This document shows positions 45,437 to 56,928 of a stretch of DNA of 64,000 bases, in pieces. The DNA is from Aurifilum marmelostoma (taxonomy: Eukaryota > Ascomycota > Sordariomycetes > Diaporthales > Cryphonectriaceae), in NCBI GenBank assembly GCA_027559495.1, contig JAMXSV010000006.1, positions 558,001-622,000 on the forward strand. The letters are read 5' to 3'. Numbering within the stretch: the stretch's first letter is position 1; every line of letters starts with the position of its first letter. The notes under the pieces were generated by a model. The model was not told the DNA's origin. It ran no database searches and worked only from the letters and a program-made list of their open reading frames with translations. The position numbers and the translations under genes were made by a program.

Positions 45437-48400
45437 ATGCCAGAATGCTAAGACTTCACTGACTTCCTACTAAACTTAGAAGTCGATCTTAACACCACAT
45501 TTGGTGATAGCCCGGCCAGGGATGAAGACACATTCATTGAGATGCTATTGTAGCAAGGTGTTGTTTGGACGAAAGAGAGGACGCACAGAGAGCCAGGGAG
45601 GGAAGTAGCTTGCAGTCGCCAGTATTTCTCTTCACAGCCTTGTGGTGTTGAGTTGAAATTAGCAGGCAACATGGGAGACACTGTTCCATCGATGCCGTAC
45701 CCCTGAAGGCTCGTTACATTGAGGGTCTCAGTAAAGTATAGCATGCGGGCGCAAGTTGATCCCTCTGCAGAGTGTGCATGAAAGACAGAGATCTGCGTGC
45801 AGCTGCCTCGAGATGCCTTTACTAAACGGCGAACCGCAATCACGGTAACCAATTGGGCCAGGCCTGGCCGCACCAAGGTCGAAACCCCCCGGTACCAACG
45901 GTCGGAGGCGCGCGGCCGCCTGGTCTCGCTCCTCACACCTTGAATAAGGCGATGGACGATGGTTATAAGATTGCAGGCCACGGTTGAAACAGCACGAGAC
46001 GAGCCTCGACAAAATTATAAACGGCAATCCAGCAAGAACAGGGTCGTGGTGGTCAGCCACGTCTCCAAGCACCAACGCATAACACTCTCGGTTCCTTCGG
46101 TCTTGCGGAACGTCGCAGGTAAAGACAGAAGGGTGTGATTGAGTTTCGTGCAACTCGACAAGCAGACAGTCGTATAAGGTCAGAGCCATGAGACAGCGGA
46201 TCAGGACGGCACAGCTCCCTGCAGGTCGGACTTCAGAGAAAGATCTCCATGCCCGTCCGTCCAGACACTGGTAAAACTATAAACAGCAATGGTACAGTTT
46301 TTAACAGTGATTTACATACTGCGGCGGATACGCTATGTATAGAGATCACCACAGACGTGTTGGTGACAATGTTTCCAAGCAGCCACCAACGTGCATCCTA
46401 TCACTACAATGTGCCCGAGGGCGGGGTAGAGTTTGCAGAACACACCACGTGAGATGGGCAGAGGGGAAGTGTAAAAAGGTTAATGTGGTACCGTGAGGTG
46501 AGTCGGCTCCTTTCGGCGTCGAAATAGAGTCATTGCCACTCCGTTGGTCTGCGCAAGGGTGGGCCAACGGGGTGGCGAACATGGCTTGTGATCCCCATGA
46601 GTCGGTGCAATGAGGCCTGCGTGAACTGTATTTGTTTATTGCAGCTCAGCGCCGGCGGATCTGTGGGCTCTAGAGCCTGTTTCTAGCAGTAGCAGTTGAG
46701 GTCACTCGACAAACCAGGCTGTCGATGGAGCATTCGTCCTCGGCAACTGGGCAAAAGGAGTGTGTAGGTGATAGGAACGTGCCTGAAGGAGTTGATGCCT
46801 GCGATCCCACGGCCAATTCTGGCATGCCATCCACCCAGAGCGCCATCAGAAGAAGAAAATCCCCGGGCAATCCTGTCCCAGTTGCGATAAAAGGTAACGT
46901 GTGATACAAGAGCTGGGATGGCATGGCTGAGGGAAATGTCTTTGCTGGAGAGTTCCGTTGTCAAAGGGGCAGAGGGGGTGCCCAGGACCGGGTCTGATCT
47001 GCACAGGATGAAGCCGTGTTCGTCTGGATCTTAGCCATTGGCGAGTACGAACATGAACATGCTACCCTCCCGTGATCTGGTGAGGCAGGTCGAGACGGGT
47101 CGAGGAAGCTGAGGTCCTTTGGCACACATGGCAGGGCCCCTGTACCATTTTGGCTGGTGCCTGCGAGATGCGGGAGAAATCGCAGTAAGCGAACATCCCA
47201 TGGTCCTCCATTCCATTCTCAGTGTGATACTCCCTCTGGAAGGAGGCGGCGGCCATGGCCAAGATGGAACCAATCTGCCGGAAACATGGCTGTTGTCTCT
47301 GATTTTGATGGAGCATAAGGCTGCCTACCTGCTTGTCTGTACTCTTCAGTCTAATCTGTTTATTTTCAGAATGGAGTATAGCACAGTTAGAGGGCCACCC
47401 GTTGGGCTGATAATCGGTTTGTAAGAAATGGGGCTGGAGGAGGACTCGGATACTATGTAGGATGTTATTCAGGTTCAGGTTTGTTCCCTGCTGGACCCAG
47501 GCTCGTCCAAAATAGTCTGGACGTGAGGAAAGGAACAACTTAGCGCTGGTTAGCGCCCTTAGCGCGAGAGAACGGGTGCTCGTTGGGTCATCAGTGGGTA
47601 TTGACCCCCTCTGTAAAGAGGGAATGCCCCTCTGTAGGTACCCCCCTCTTCTGTGCCTGGGCCTTGAATTAGCATGGGCCGCCCTGGACGAGTCCTTGCC
47701 AACTCCCTCCCCTCTCGACACGGCCCGCAGCGGGTAAGGGCAGCAAGCACTGTTCACCCTGTTGCCTGGGTCGATGGCAGTTTCCACAAACGGCCGCCTG
47801 CCAACTTCTGGGATCCCTGTGTAAAGTACGATACAGACAAGGTAGGAGCAACACACGATGTGATTTCTACTGCAAATAACCACTACTGTGTGACGGACCT
47901 GCTAGGCCATTGGTGCACGTGGGATGGACCAGATGCGAATCCTCAACAAGAAGAGACCCCCTGCCAACCTCACATCCTCATCACACCGCCCTGCCATACG
48001 CAGAGTCAAATGTGCCACTCTCTACCTTTGTTGTGGTTCCTTGTGGACCAACCAATCTCTCCTCAAGTGCAGCACCGAAATTGGAGCGGACCCCAAGAAC
48101 AAAACCTCGGTGGTGGACGTGCCTCGTTATGATGGCTATCTTCAGGAATCGGCAGGCAAGAAAAGAAGAGCACAATGGTACCGGGAAAAAACGAAACCGA
48201 AAGAGAAGAGCAGACAATAGTCTAAGCAGCTGGTCACACAGTACTCACTGCGCGATACATTGCGCTTGTCAGGTCCCACCTCGATCCTTGAGGATTCAGC
48301 CTTTCCTCCCAGATGCCGATCTTAGTCGCTCGCCCATGCGCGCCATGCCATACCATGCGATGCACCCCGCTCTGTCCTGCCCACCATGCTCATTCGAATG

Positions 48401-48733
48401 AGTTCCCAGATTCGCGGGCGGCCAACACTGCGACCGCGTGGGGGAGGTGATTTGTTTTTCTCTTTCTTCGGAGAAAACCAGCGACAACAACCGGATTTTT
48501 TACGCCTCCTGCTGCCCCGCAAATATCTACACGAACCGGGTCTACATATCAAGGGATTCAGCCTGACCTGGTCTGAAATGAGGGTGGCTGTCGGGGCAAG
48601 GGAGGACTGCTGCCCTGCTTGATCCCTGGATGTTGCCTGGACTTTCTCTTCTGGGAGCTGGCTTGCAGCTTGCTGGGCTTGTGCCGGCAGCTGTCGGTGG
48701 TTGAGTGCCGGTACTCACGACGATGGTACGCAA

Positions 48734-48764
48734 ACACACGCACACACACACACACACACACACA
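48734..48764. repeat. CA dinucleotide microsatellite
   Basis: About 15 CA units with one CG interruption, in the gene-free region. Confidence 0.9.
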
Positions 48765-51299
48765 ACCTGACATCGTAAGCGGGTACATGCCAATCGCTGA
48801 ACAGAGGCTGTGTCCACCCTTCGACCAGTTCAGCGCTAGCTTGTCCACATGAACAATTCTGGTCTTGGTCCGCTTCACCGCACTTCATTTCATGGTACTA
48901 CTGTACTTTGATCACCTCCCGCGAACGGCCCCCACGCTCGTCTGGTCCGAACCCTCCGCCGGCAGGTACTGACGCTGTTGCCTGCATCTGCAGGCTCGGA
49001 TCACCGCACACACCACAGCATGTGTCGTTGACTGAACCTCCCCAGACGAATGCGATATCCGTCTTTTCGTCGATGCCTGGATTGCGAGGCCGACTAGCGA
49101 GGTGGAAATGCGCCAGGCCATCTCGCCGTCCATTGAAAAGACAGCAGCGCTTTGCTGTATGCAATGAAGTCTCATCGATGACACCCGGTGGCGCCGAGAG
49201 CTTCAGGCTGCTGCTTAGAACGTGCAAGAAATGCAGCCAGCCCTACGTGGCTGCATCAACTCGCCTAGGTGGAAGTGGGCGGAGCGGGGTACTGCTTTGC
49301 ATAGCACTCTAAATTGAGGCACACGCGCTCTGTACCATCATCAGCCTCCACTGACAAACACACGCATCCACACCCACCTTTGAGCCTACTTGTAGCTAGT
49401 CTGCGCCCGGCCTGCCGCACACAACCCATGCCACGACACAAAAGCATATTTGGAAATAGACCCAGCGCTGCGGGCAACTGTTCGAGTTATGCTTCCCGTT
49501 CTGCCGAACGGATATGGACATATTCAGGGCGTCTTAGCTGTGTTGCCGGAGACCCTGTGTGCTGTGCACTCGTCATACTCAAAGTAACACACTCAGCCTT
49601 ACTCGCCCTGCGACGGGAAGCCCGGTGTGAGTATGGCCTCTCCACTCTCATGATTATCTAAATGTATGTGTGCGCCGGACCAGTTGCGACGCGATCTCGG
49701 AGGCGCGCTGCGAACTTCAATCTCGGCTGGGATGCCAGTTGCGACGGCACCTGCACGCCCCCAGAATCCTCCAGACGCAGGACCCCTTGAATCTATCGCT
49801 TGTGGCTCCTGGTGGAAACCCTGAACACTCTTTCACCTGGCAATGGCCACGGAAGTCTTGCTCATCAACTCTTAGCTCGTCTAACTGTGTTGTGCTGGTG
49901 GCGCAAGACTTACCTGGGTATCTCACGACAGCTTGTGATCGCGCAAGGTCAACACCCACAACAGGAGAATACTCTCTGAGGCGGGCCGTCAGATGGCCAG
50001 CGCTGATTGATAAAAATATCAGGCTTTTTTATCTTTTTTTGCGGGGCGGAGAGGTACCACAGTACATGGACAGCATGCCTGGGCCGATGTCTGGCTCCTG
50101 CGCCTCACTTACAAGTACCAAGCCTCCTTGAGAAGGGACCCAGACCCCAACCGCAAACCCTGTCCTAGGACGCACCCCATCCCTGTGTAAAGGTGTGGTA
50201 CTGTATCTGACAGGTGAGGACCTGCGATGTACCTTTGTACATGGTGCTCTACTTGTACACACAGAGTATCGTACATGGTAGTAGGCTTGGCGCAGGAGAG
50301 GAGTCGGAGTACGCATCGCCCAAGGACGAGTGAGCGAGTGAGCACACGAGTACCACGAGCCTGCCCTGTCACACACCGAGAGCCAGCCCAGCCACCTCAT
50401 CATGATGAGAGACCTACTCGAGAGTTCTCATGTCATCATCTCTGAAGCTCATGCCAGGTCGAGATGGAAATACACAGTATCGTTGGCAACAAAAAAAAAA
50501 CACCAAAAAACAGAGGGATCTTGGTGGATATGAGAGAGAGGAGGTGTGGGAAGCGTGGTACTGCTGCCAAAAAAGCATCCGTCGAGAGTGAATACGGGCT
50601 GCCTGGTATGAGCTGTACCTCGCACCTCGGTCCTAGCCGCAGCTTGTCCCGCCTAGCCCTCGATGGCACTCCGGCGCAAGGTCTTTTGGTCGTAAGACCG
50701 GGTCGCAAGGTGGGTGGCCGAGTCCCCTGTACCACACCCACCCGAGCGATGTAACCCCAGAATGGAAGTCGAGATGACCTATCTGGCATGGGGAGTGAAA
50801 ACGACCAGCGTCCCCATCTCACGGTCCTCGCGCTTCTTACCTACCACAGTACCCCCCTCCCTCCGTCTGGTCTTCGCTCTTGTAACCCAACCCATCGTCC
50901 CACGACCTCCTTCTTCCCTCCATACGCCATTTCCAGTATCTCGGATATTCACATCGTAATACCAACAAGGTGACTTGTATACAGACCTGCATAAGCTCAT
51001 CCGAAACACCACCCTGGGAGAAACATCAAGATCACACTCCCGACAGACTCTTGCATACACGGGGTTGGATTCCCGGCCCCCATCTGGCACCTCTGCTGGC
51101 TACCACCCCCACGCTTGCCATATATGTCTGCCAGGTGATTTGGGGCCCTTCCTGCCTACCTTCTCCTCCCTCCCTCCTTTCTTTTCCTTCCTTCTTGTTT
51201 TTTTCCTTCACTCCCCGCTCCCTTCCACTCGCCCGCATCCTCTCGTCGTATGCAAGGTGGATAACAGCTTCAGTGAGAAAGTGGCGAAGGCGAGTTTGT

Positions 51300-51328
51300 G
51301 TGAGTGAGTGAGCGAGCGAGCGAGTGAG
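51300..51328. repeat. GAGT/GAGC tetranucleotide repeat in the 5' leader of the next gene
   Basis: Tandem GTGA/GAGC units end about 17 bases before the ATG at 51345. Being so close, the tract is probably transcribed in the 5' UTR. Confidence 0.75.
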
Positions 51329-51344
51329 ACAGTCAAGTACGAGA

Positions 51345-54300
51345 ATGTCTCGGTCTGGGTTCAGCATTCGCAAGCTCATCAACAACCCCAATCGGTCCCC
51401 GGGATCCGATGATTCCAACGAGGTGTCCTTCGAGTGCTCCAGCGCCAAGTCGCTCCGGGTGCAGTACGAGTTGGAGCAATACCAGATACAACAGGTCCAG
51501 AAGGCAGGGCGCCACCAGCTGAGGAACACATCACCATCATGGGTGCATAGCCACTCGTCGCCAAAGAAGACAGGCCCAAAGAGAGTTCCGAGACCTATCA
51601 CCATCGTCAGGCATACCAACGGCGGAGGAAGTGCGGGCGTGCTAGGGGGAACCACCGGCCGGAGAAACTCGACACCACACGCAGCATCTTCTTCTTCTTC
51701 CTCTCTCGCAGGTCGCATCAGTCCTGCGGCTCCTCTATCAGCACGAACATTGGGCACCACACCGTGTGTATTCTGTGGTGGTGACCGTGGCCGTCAGCAG
51801 CAGCAGCAGCGGCATAATCATCATCATCGCTGTCGGCACCTCGACGTTCCCAATGCGACGGCTGCCAGTGTCTTGACGCCCTCTCAGAGCCCTCAACTTG
51901 CAGCATCATCATTGCCGTCCGACTGGGTGAGCCCAGTGAGTACTCCCTCGTCAGCACCATTGTTGAAGAAGACACCTTCGCAGGACGGGAGCATGCGGCT
52001 ACCGAGTCCTGGGCTGCGTAGTGCGGGACGCGGTCTGCGGTCCTCCTCGCAGACGGCAACCGTCATGCACACACAGAACGTCCAAGTCAAGACGCCCACC
52101 ATCATAAGAACCTTTGCCGATGCCACCACCGACTCCCACAGCCGCAGCGGAGGTGAGCCTGGCGTGAATGGGCCTTCGCCTCACCACTCCACGTTCGTCA
52201 ATGGCGTGCCCAGTCCGCCTCTGGATCCTCAGGATGTCTACAGCGGGCCGGTGGCTGGAAGCAATGGCGGCTTGAGGGGAATTCCTTCTGATTCGAACTT
52301 GTCATGCGCGAGCGAGGGGACCTGGTTTCTGAGCGAGCCGGATGGCGCAGAGGGCGCGGCGACCGACAGTGTCCAGCAGCTGATTCGGGAAACCGACGAG
52401 GCCTTCAAGGCAGTCAATTCGGCTCTGGACGAGGCCAAGCTGGCATCGCGCTCGCCGACGCCGCCAACAGAGTCCGGGGATGCATCGGAGAACCTGCAGC
52501 AAGCGCCCAAGGCCCTACACACTCACCAGGCCTCTCAGGTGCCTCCTCTGCGGACCTTGCCCTTCGCCGCCAGCCAGGAGGCTGTGACTCCTGCTCAGAA
52601 CCAGTTGATGTCCCCCATGTCACCAACGTCAGGAGCAGGCCGTGGAGCGGTGTTCTCACCAAGGAAGGGCATCAAGTCGCCCTGCCCCCTGTCGCCGTCG
52701 CCGCAAATACTCAGGACGCCCACTCGTGGCTCCTCTGTCCACAAGTCCAAGAGAGGATCCAAGTCGCCCAAGTCCAAGACACAGCGCGCTGCATCGTATG
52801 ACTCGTCGCCTGCCACGAGGAAGATTGCTGCTTCAGGCTCGCCACCACTGAAGGGCGGCAGCCTGAACCGCCACCAGCACTCTTACCATCGCTCCCTCTC
52901 AAGGTTGAATCTGGCGGCAGACAAGGTCACCGACAGGCTCTTTGAGGGACGCACGGGCCGGTTCGGCTTCCACAAGATCGAGGCGGATGAGGTGATCACT
53001 CCCGACCAGATTCAGGAGTACAGGAAGACCAGGCTTGCGAAGGCTGAGGCCGAGGCCAAAGCCGAGGAGGCCAGGGAAGCCAGAGCGCAGGTGTCGAGCG
53101 AGTCGTTGCGCAGCAGATCAGCAAGCATCAGCACGCAGAGCTCGAGCGAGGCCGCGGCCGATGCGGACGCCGCGCTCGTTGAGCCACCGTCTCTTGCACG
53201 TGATCTGTCCACACCGCGGGCCTCCGAATTCAACAGAAACGTCATGAGCCAGGCGCCAACAACGGTCAGCGGGGCGCCAGACGATATCATAAGGGCAACA
53301 GGGCAAAGTATGCTCGCCACGCCTCCTCCCACCCCCCGCAGCTGCCCTCAACGACCATTCCCTCAATATCTGCGCAAGACGAGTCCACGACACACCCGAG
53401 CGGCGTTGTGCCGTCAACCACCAGGTCATCTCGGCGGCCATCTCACAGCCGTGCCAACTCATCACTGTCACATCTCCCTCTCTTGCCTACCATCCCTGAA
53501 GTAAGAATCACGGCGCCACAGGCTAGCGACAGAAGTAGCAGCAGCAGCAATACAAACAGCAGACAGTCTCAGCAGGATGGTAACATCACACATGAAGAAG
53601 AGTATGATGAAGACCAAGCGGCGACGCCAAAGGCTAGGACCGGCGGCGCAGTTTTCGAAGATGACGGAGAGCACATTTTCCTGGCGTCGACACCGTGCAC
53701 GGCGACCAAGCCTGCGTTCCAGCACGGACGCATCCGGCTCGCCAAGGCGGATCTCGTCAACACCGGAACCATCAACTCGCTCGAGTCCAAGCTGATGACA
53801 TCGCCTGACGAGACCATGGACTGGATCGCATTCCAGATGGCCATCCTGGGCGGCGCGGGTGACCTCTTCAGCGACCCCAACGACTTTCTCTCGCGCGACG
53901 CGCAGGAGGAGCTGGCTGATGACCTGTGTGACTGGTTCGAGGACCTCGGGTTCTCCAACAGCATGCTGGGAGTACTGGTCAAGAGAGAACAGCCTCCGGC
54001 GCGAAGCCTGACCTCGGCGGCCCCATTGACGCCGCAGACGGACTCAAAGGGCACGCCAGAGTCAGCAAGCTCAGTGTTCCGGGAGCGCCAGGCCAGCATC
54101 GACAGCCGGTCGTCCAGCCCCGAGTCCAGGTCCAGCGACGAGCTCCCGGACAGCGAGGTGCCGGAGATGGTGCAGCAGCAGTTCCACAACCTGCCGATCC
54201 CTGTCGTGTCTGAGCATCCCTCTGGTTACTGGAACCAGGAGCAGCCGCAGGATGGCAACAACAGGCCCCTGCGCCAGGGCTCTTGCACCTCTGACCGGGG

Positions 54301-54637
54301 GCTCAAGCGCTGGACCCTCGAGGGCCACCCCAAGCGCTACCAGGGCCCAGGGATCGACGTCCTCAAGGCCAACATGCTCACGTTCAGGAAGAGCAGCCAG
54401 CAGCACCTCTCGCCCAAGCCGCAGCCCCGCACGCCCAAATCTGGACGCATGGGGTCGGTGCGGGAGAGCATGGTCAGCCTGCCTCAGAGCCCGATGCTGG
54501 ACCTGGTCATGACGACCGCGGTCGACGGCAGCAAGGAGTTTGTGCCGATGGGGTATAACCTGGGTCACGACCTGGGTGATTTTCTGAAGTGGGAGTCGGA
54601 ACATGTTTATGCGTCGGGATTCTATGGCTCTGATTGA
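51345..54637 (+). CDS. Large Ser/Pro-rich protein of unknown function, one apparent frame shift
   Basis: I do not recognise a family. From the ATG at 51345 (MSRSGFSIRKLINNP) the frame runs to about 53337, then continues in another frame to the TAG-type stop region after YASGFYGSD at 54637. The shift maps to the C6 run 53332-53337. Adding one C makes 3294 nt, 1097 residues, with continuous sequence PTPPQLPSTTIPSISAQDE. The N-terminal two thirds are Ser/Pro/Thr-rich with a poly-Gln/His patch (near residue 150) and basic KSKRGSKSPKSK. A predicted helix (LAKAEAEAKAEEAREARAQ) follows. The C-terminal third looks folded: DETMDWIAFQMAILGGAGDLF, ELADDLCDWFEDLGFSN, and the last 40 residues (FVPMGYNLGHDLGDFLKWESEHVY). 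No signal peptide or membrane span is seen, so it is probably a nuclear or cytosolic regulator, though nothing in the sequence proves it. No intron is needed. Confidence 0.7.
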
Positions 54638-55814
54638 GACAGACCTATGTGAAGAAGGCAAAAACAAACAGCAACAACAGCAACAACATGGCCCTCGAGA
54701 TGATTATATGGGCAAACTCAAGGCACAGATGAAGGACGGATACAAAACGAGGTTTTCATTTTTCTCATTTCTTCCCCCGCGGTCCATGATACCAATACTT
54801 TCCTTTTTTTCTTTTTTCTTTCCTTCTCTTTTTATTCTTACCTACTGTCTCTTATGCCACAATCTCTCTTTTACGGTTTCGCCGTCTCATGATTATATGA
54901 AGCTTTCATAATGTATATAAAGCATATATCTTGGGGATTCTGGTCCTGTGCAGAGAGCACCAAAGGGTATTTTGGGAGTTTTCTTGTTCTTCTTTTTCTT
55001 GATTTCTGAGAAGAGCAAAAGCAGGGCGGTCCGTTGGCGTTACTTGAGAGACATTGGTGATTTATCTGATGAGGGGTTTTTTTTTGGACAGGGCGAAGGG
55101 CGCAAAGTCGGGAGTCGGAAAGATAGTAGCGTGATTATACTATTCCATGGATAACTGGAGATATCAATACATGATTGAGAAGAAGAAGAAAAGGGCGTCA
55201 CAGAAGTAAACGTGATCAATTTTTTAGGTACCTTAAGAGTCATGGTTTGTAGGCGCGGGCTTGCCGCTACTTACTGTGCTGGCGGCCCCCCCCCTACATG
55301 GCTGGTCCTAATGCTTTGTGCCATGGTGCTGTAGCTGCCCCACCTGTCCGCTAACTTATAGGCCGTGCGTCACTGGCACCACTGTAGAAACCCCCTATGA
55401 TGTTGGCATATGTGCCGTACTTGACCTAAATAATGGTGCACCACTTTACCTGCGTACACACGCGCCTCGACGCGTCTCACTGGACTTCACTCACACACAT
55501 CCGCACACACTATTTACCTTCAACCCTTTTTGACCCGCACTCAATAAAAGAAACCACCATACCAAAGCATCAATAAGGGAACGTATTATTTTTTTTCTTG
55601 ATCAACACTCACTTCCGTCTGCAGCGATTTTGCTTGTACAACTCACTTTTGTCTACATCTTTTGAATCTCTTCCAAAGCAACGACGGAAGAAGCGAAGCG
55701 GCAGGGAGGGGGGAAAAAAAGAAAGAAAAAAAAAATCGAGACAAAAAACCAGAGCGCAGGACTTGAGTGAAGGCCATCGACATCGGCAAACCATCTAAGC
55801 GTTCAAATCAAGTG
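54638..55814. other. Spacer between two unknown-function genes
   Basis: It holds the 3' flank of the large Ser/Pro-rich gene, with T-rich runs near 54800-54835, and the leader of the next gene. A purine-rich stretch (GGGAAAAAAAGAAAG, about 55710-55735) lies about 80-100 bases before the next ATG. No gene is supported. Confidence 0.45.
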
Positions 55815-56928
55815 ATGGTCTCTCATTTCATAATTCAAGACCCATCAGAAACAGACAAACGCACGCACGCCTACCTCTCTCTACCTTCCCATCGACGGCC
55901 CGGCAACCCCACACCATGCTCCGCCGTCCCCCCCACGGTCCTGAGCCTCACCTCCGAGGACGTCAAGGCCTACGAGGACCGCCGCGAGGCCCTGGCCTTT
56001 AAAGACCTCACAACCTCTGCCGCCGCCGCCGCCGCGGCGCATCAGCACCATCTTCATCATCACCTCCAACAACACCACCACCAGCAGTCCTCCCAACCCC
56101 TCCACCACCACCGCATCCTAGGCCAGCAGCAGCAGCACCACCACCACCACAACTACCAACACCACTACCTCGCCAACAACACAAGCGGGATGGATCTAAC
56201 CTCGTCCAGCGAAGATGACACCGCCGGCGCCGGCGCCGAGGAAGAAGACGAAGACGACCCTTATGAGGAGGAGGTCTCGTACTACCCCAGCCGCTTCCGT
56301 AGCGCCGCGCTCGCAGGGGTCCATCAGCAGGAAGGCAGCAGCGATATCTACCGTAACGAGGTGGACAGGTCGTCGGGCTCAGACTCGGACCCGGAGCGGG
56401 CTCTTGCGGAGGCGGTGCGCGGGAGCGTCGGTGGGGGAGAGGAGGACGAGGACGAGGTCGAGGTCGAGGAGGAGGAGGATGAGGTCATGCACGAGGCTGG
56501 CGAGGGCGAGGTGGACGATGAGGAGGGGTACGACGAGGCCGTGGACCTCAGGGCCGCGAGCTACCGGCCGGATCCGTTCGGCCCGCAGCAGAGACGACGG
56601 CGGCAGCAGCAACCTCACAGCCCGGAGCCCACCCCGGCACCGTCCCGAATCACCAGGGCGACGAGGTCCATGAGCCGCGAGCCCGCGACTGCCGCGCCTC
56701 CTCCGGTCAACCGGTTCGGCAGGGCCGCCGCCCAGCAGCAGCAGCAGCAGGCGACTGCATCTTCAAGGCGGGGAGGAGGCGGAGGGGGAGGCCGTCACGC
56801 CCACGCCTGTGGTGACGCAGGGGCGCGGTGCTGGCTCGCGGGGCGCGTTCGTTACGCCCGAGGCGCCTGTGCGGGCGACCAGGAGCCGCGACGAGAGGAT
56901 TGGAGCGCCGAGGGGCGGGCGACGGTAG
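55815..56928 (+). CDS. Low-complexity acidic/His/Gln-rich protein of unknown function, one apparent frame shift
   Basis: No family recognised. From the ATG at 55815 (MVSHFIIQDPSETDK) the frame reads LTSEDVKAYEDRREALAFKDL, the most protein-like segment. Ala, His and Gln runs follow, then a long Asp/Glu-rich part with Ser-acidic motifs (SSSEDD, SGSDSDPE) and an Arg/Ser/Pro-rich end. Near 56770-56789 the frame shifts. Removing one G (best candidate the G5 run at 56785-56789) gives EAVTPTPVVTQGRG and ends at TAG 56926-56928, 370 residues. Otherwise the uncorrected frame continues into a Cys/Arg-rich sequence that looks like noise. Corrected, it carries two RATRS motifs (ITRATRSMSRE and VRATRSRDER) and ends in Arg/Gly. 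Acidic and basic blocks suggest a nuclear, chromatin-associated protein; this is only inference. An upstream exon cannot be excluded. Confidence 0.6.

Larger units (their letters stand above)
43646..51344. other. 7.7 kb region without a supportable gene
   Basis: I read both strands and found only short or ill-composed frames, none with a family signature or a convincing exon chain. Simple features are a T16 run (about 44579-44594), a CT repeat (45421-45436), a CA repeat (48734-48764), a C10-11 tract near 43946 and an A10 run near 50491. There are three spaced TTAGCGC copies starting at 47540, 47550 and 47559, and two CCCCTCTGTA copies at 47606 and 47627. The region is not especially A/T-rich and shows no terminal repeats, transposase or reverse-transcriptase remnants that I can recognise. 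GTAC-centred palindromes recur near 50.2 kb. Confidence 0.45.

Noticed and set aside
45448..46189. Two overlapping minus-strand open frames (177 and 153 codons) in the gene-free region
   Set aside because: They overlap each other in different frames, have mixed composition with scattered Cys and Trp, and show no motif or exon partners.
47606..47621. Hairpin CCCTCT-GTAA-AGAGGG as a bacterial-type terminator
   Set aside because: The genome is eukaryotic, the stem is six pairs with no transcript nearby, and it is better described as part of a short repeat.
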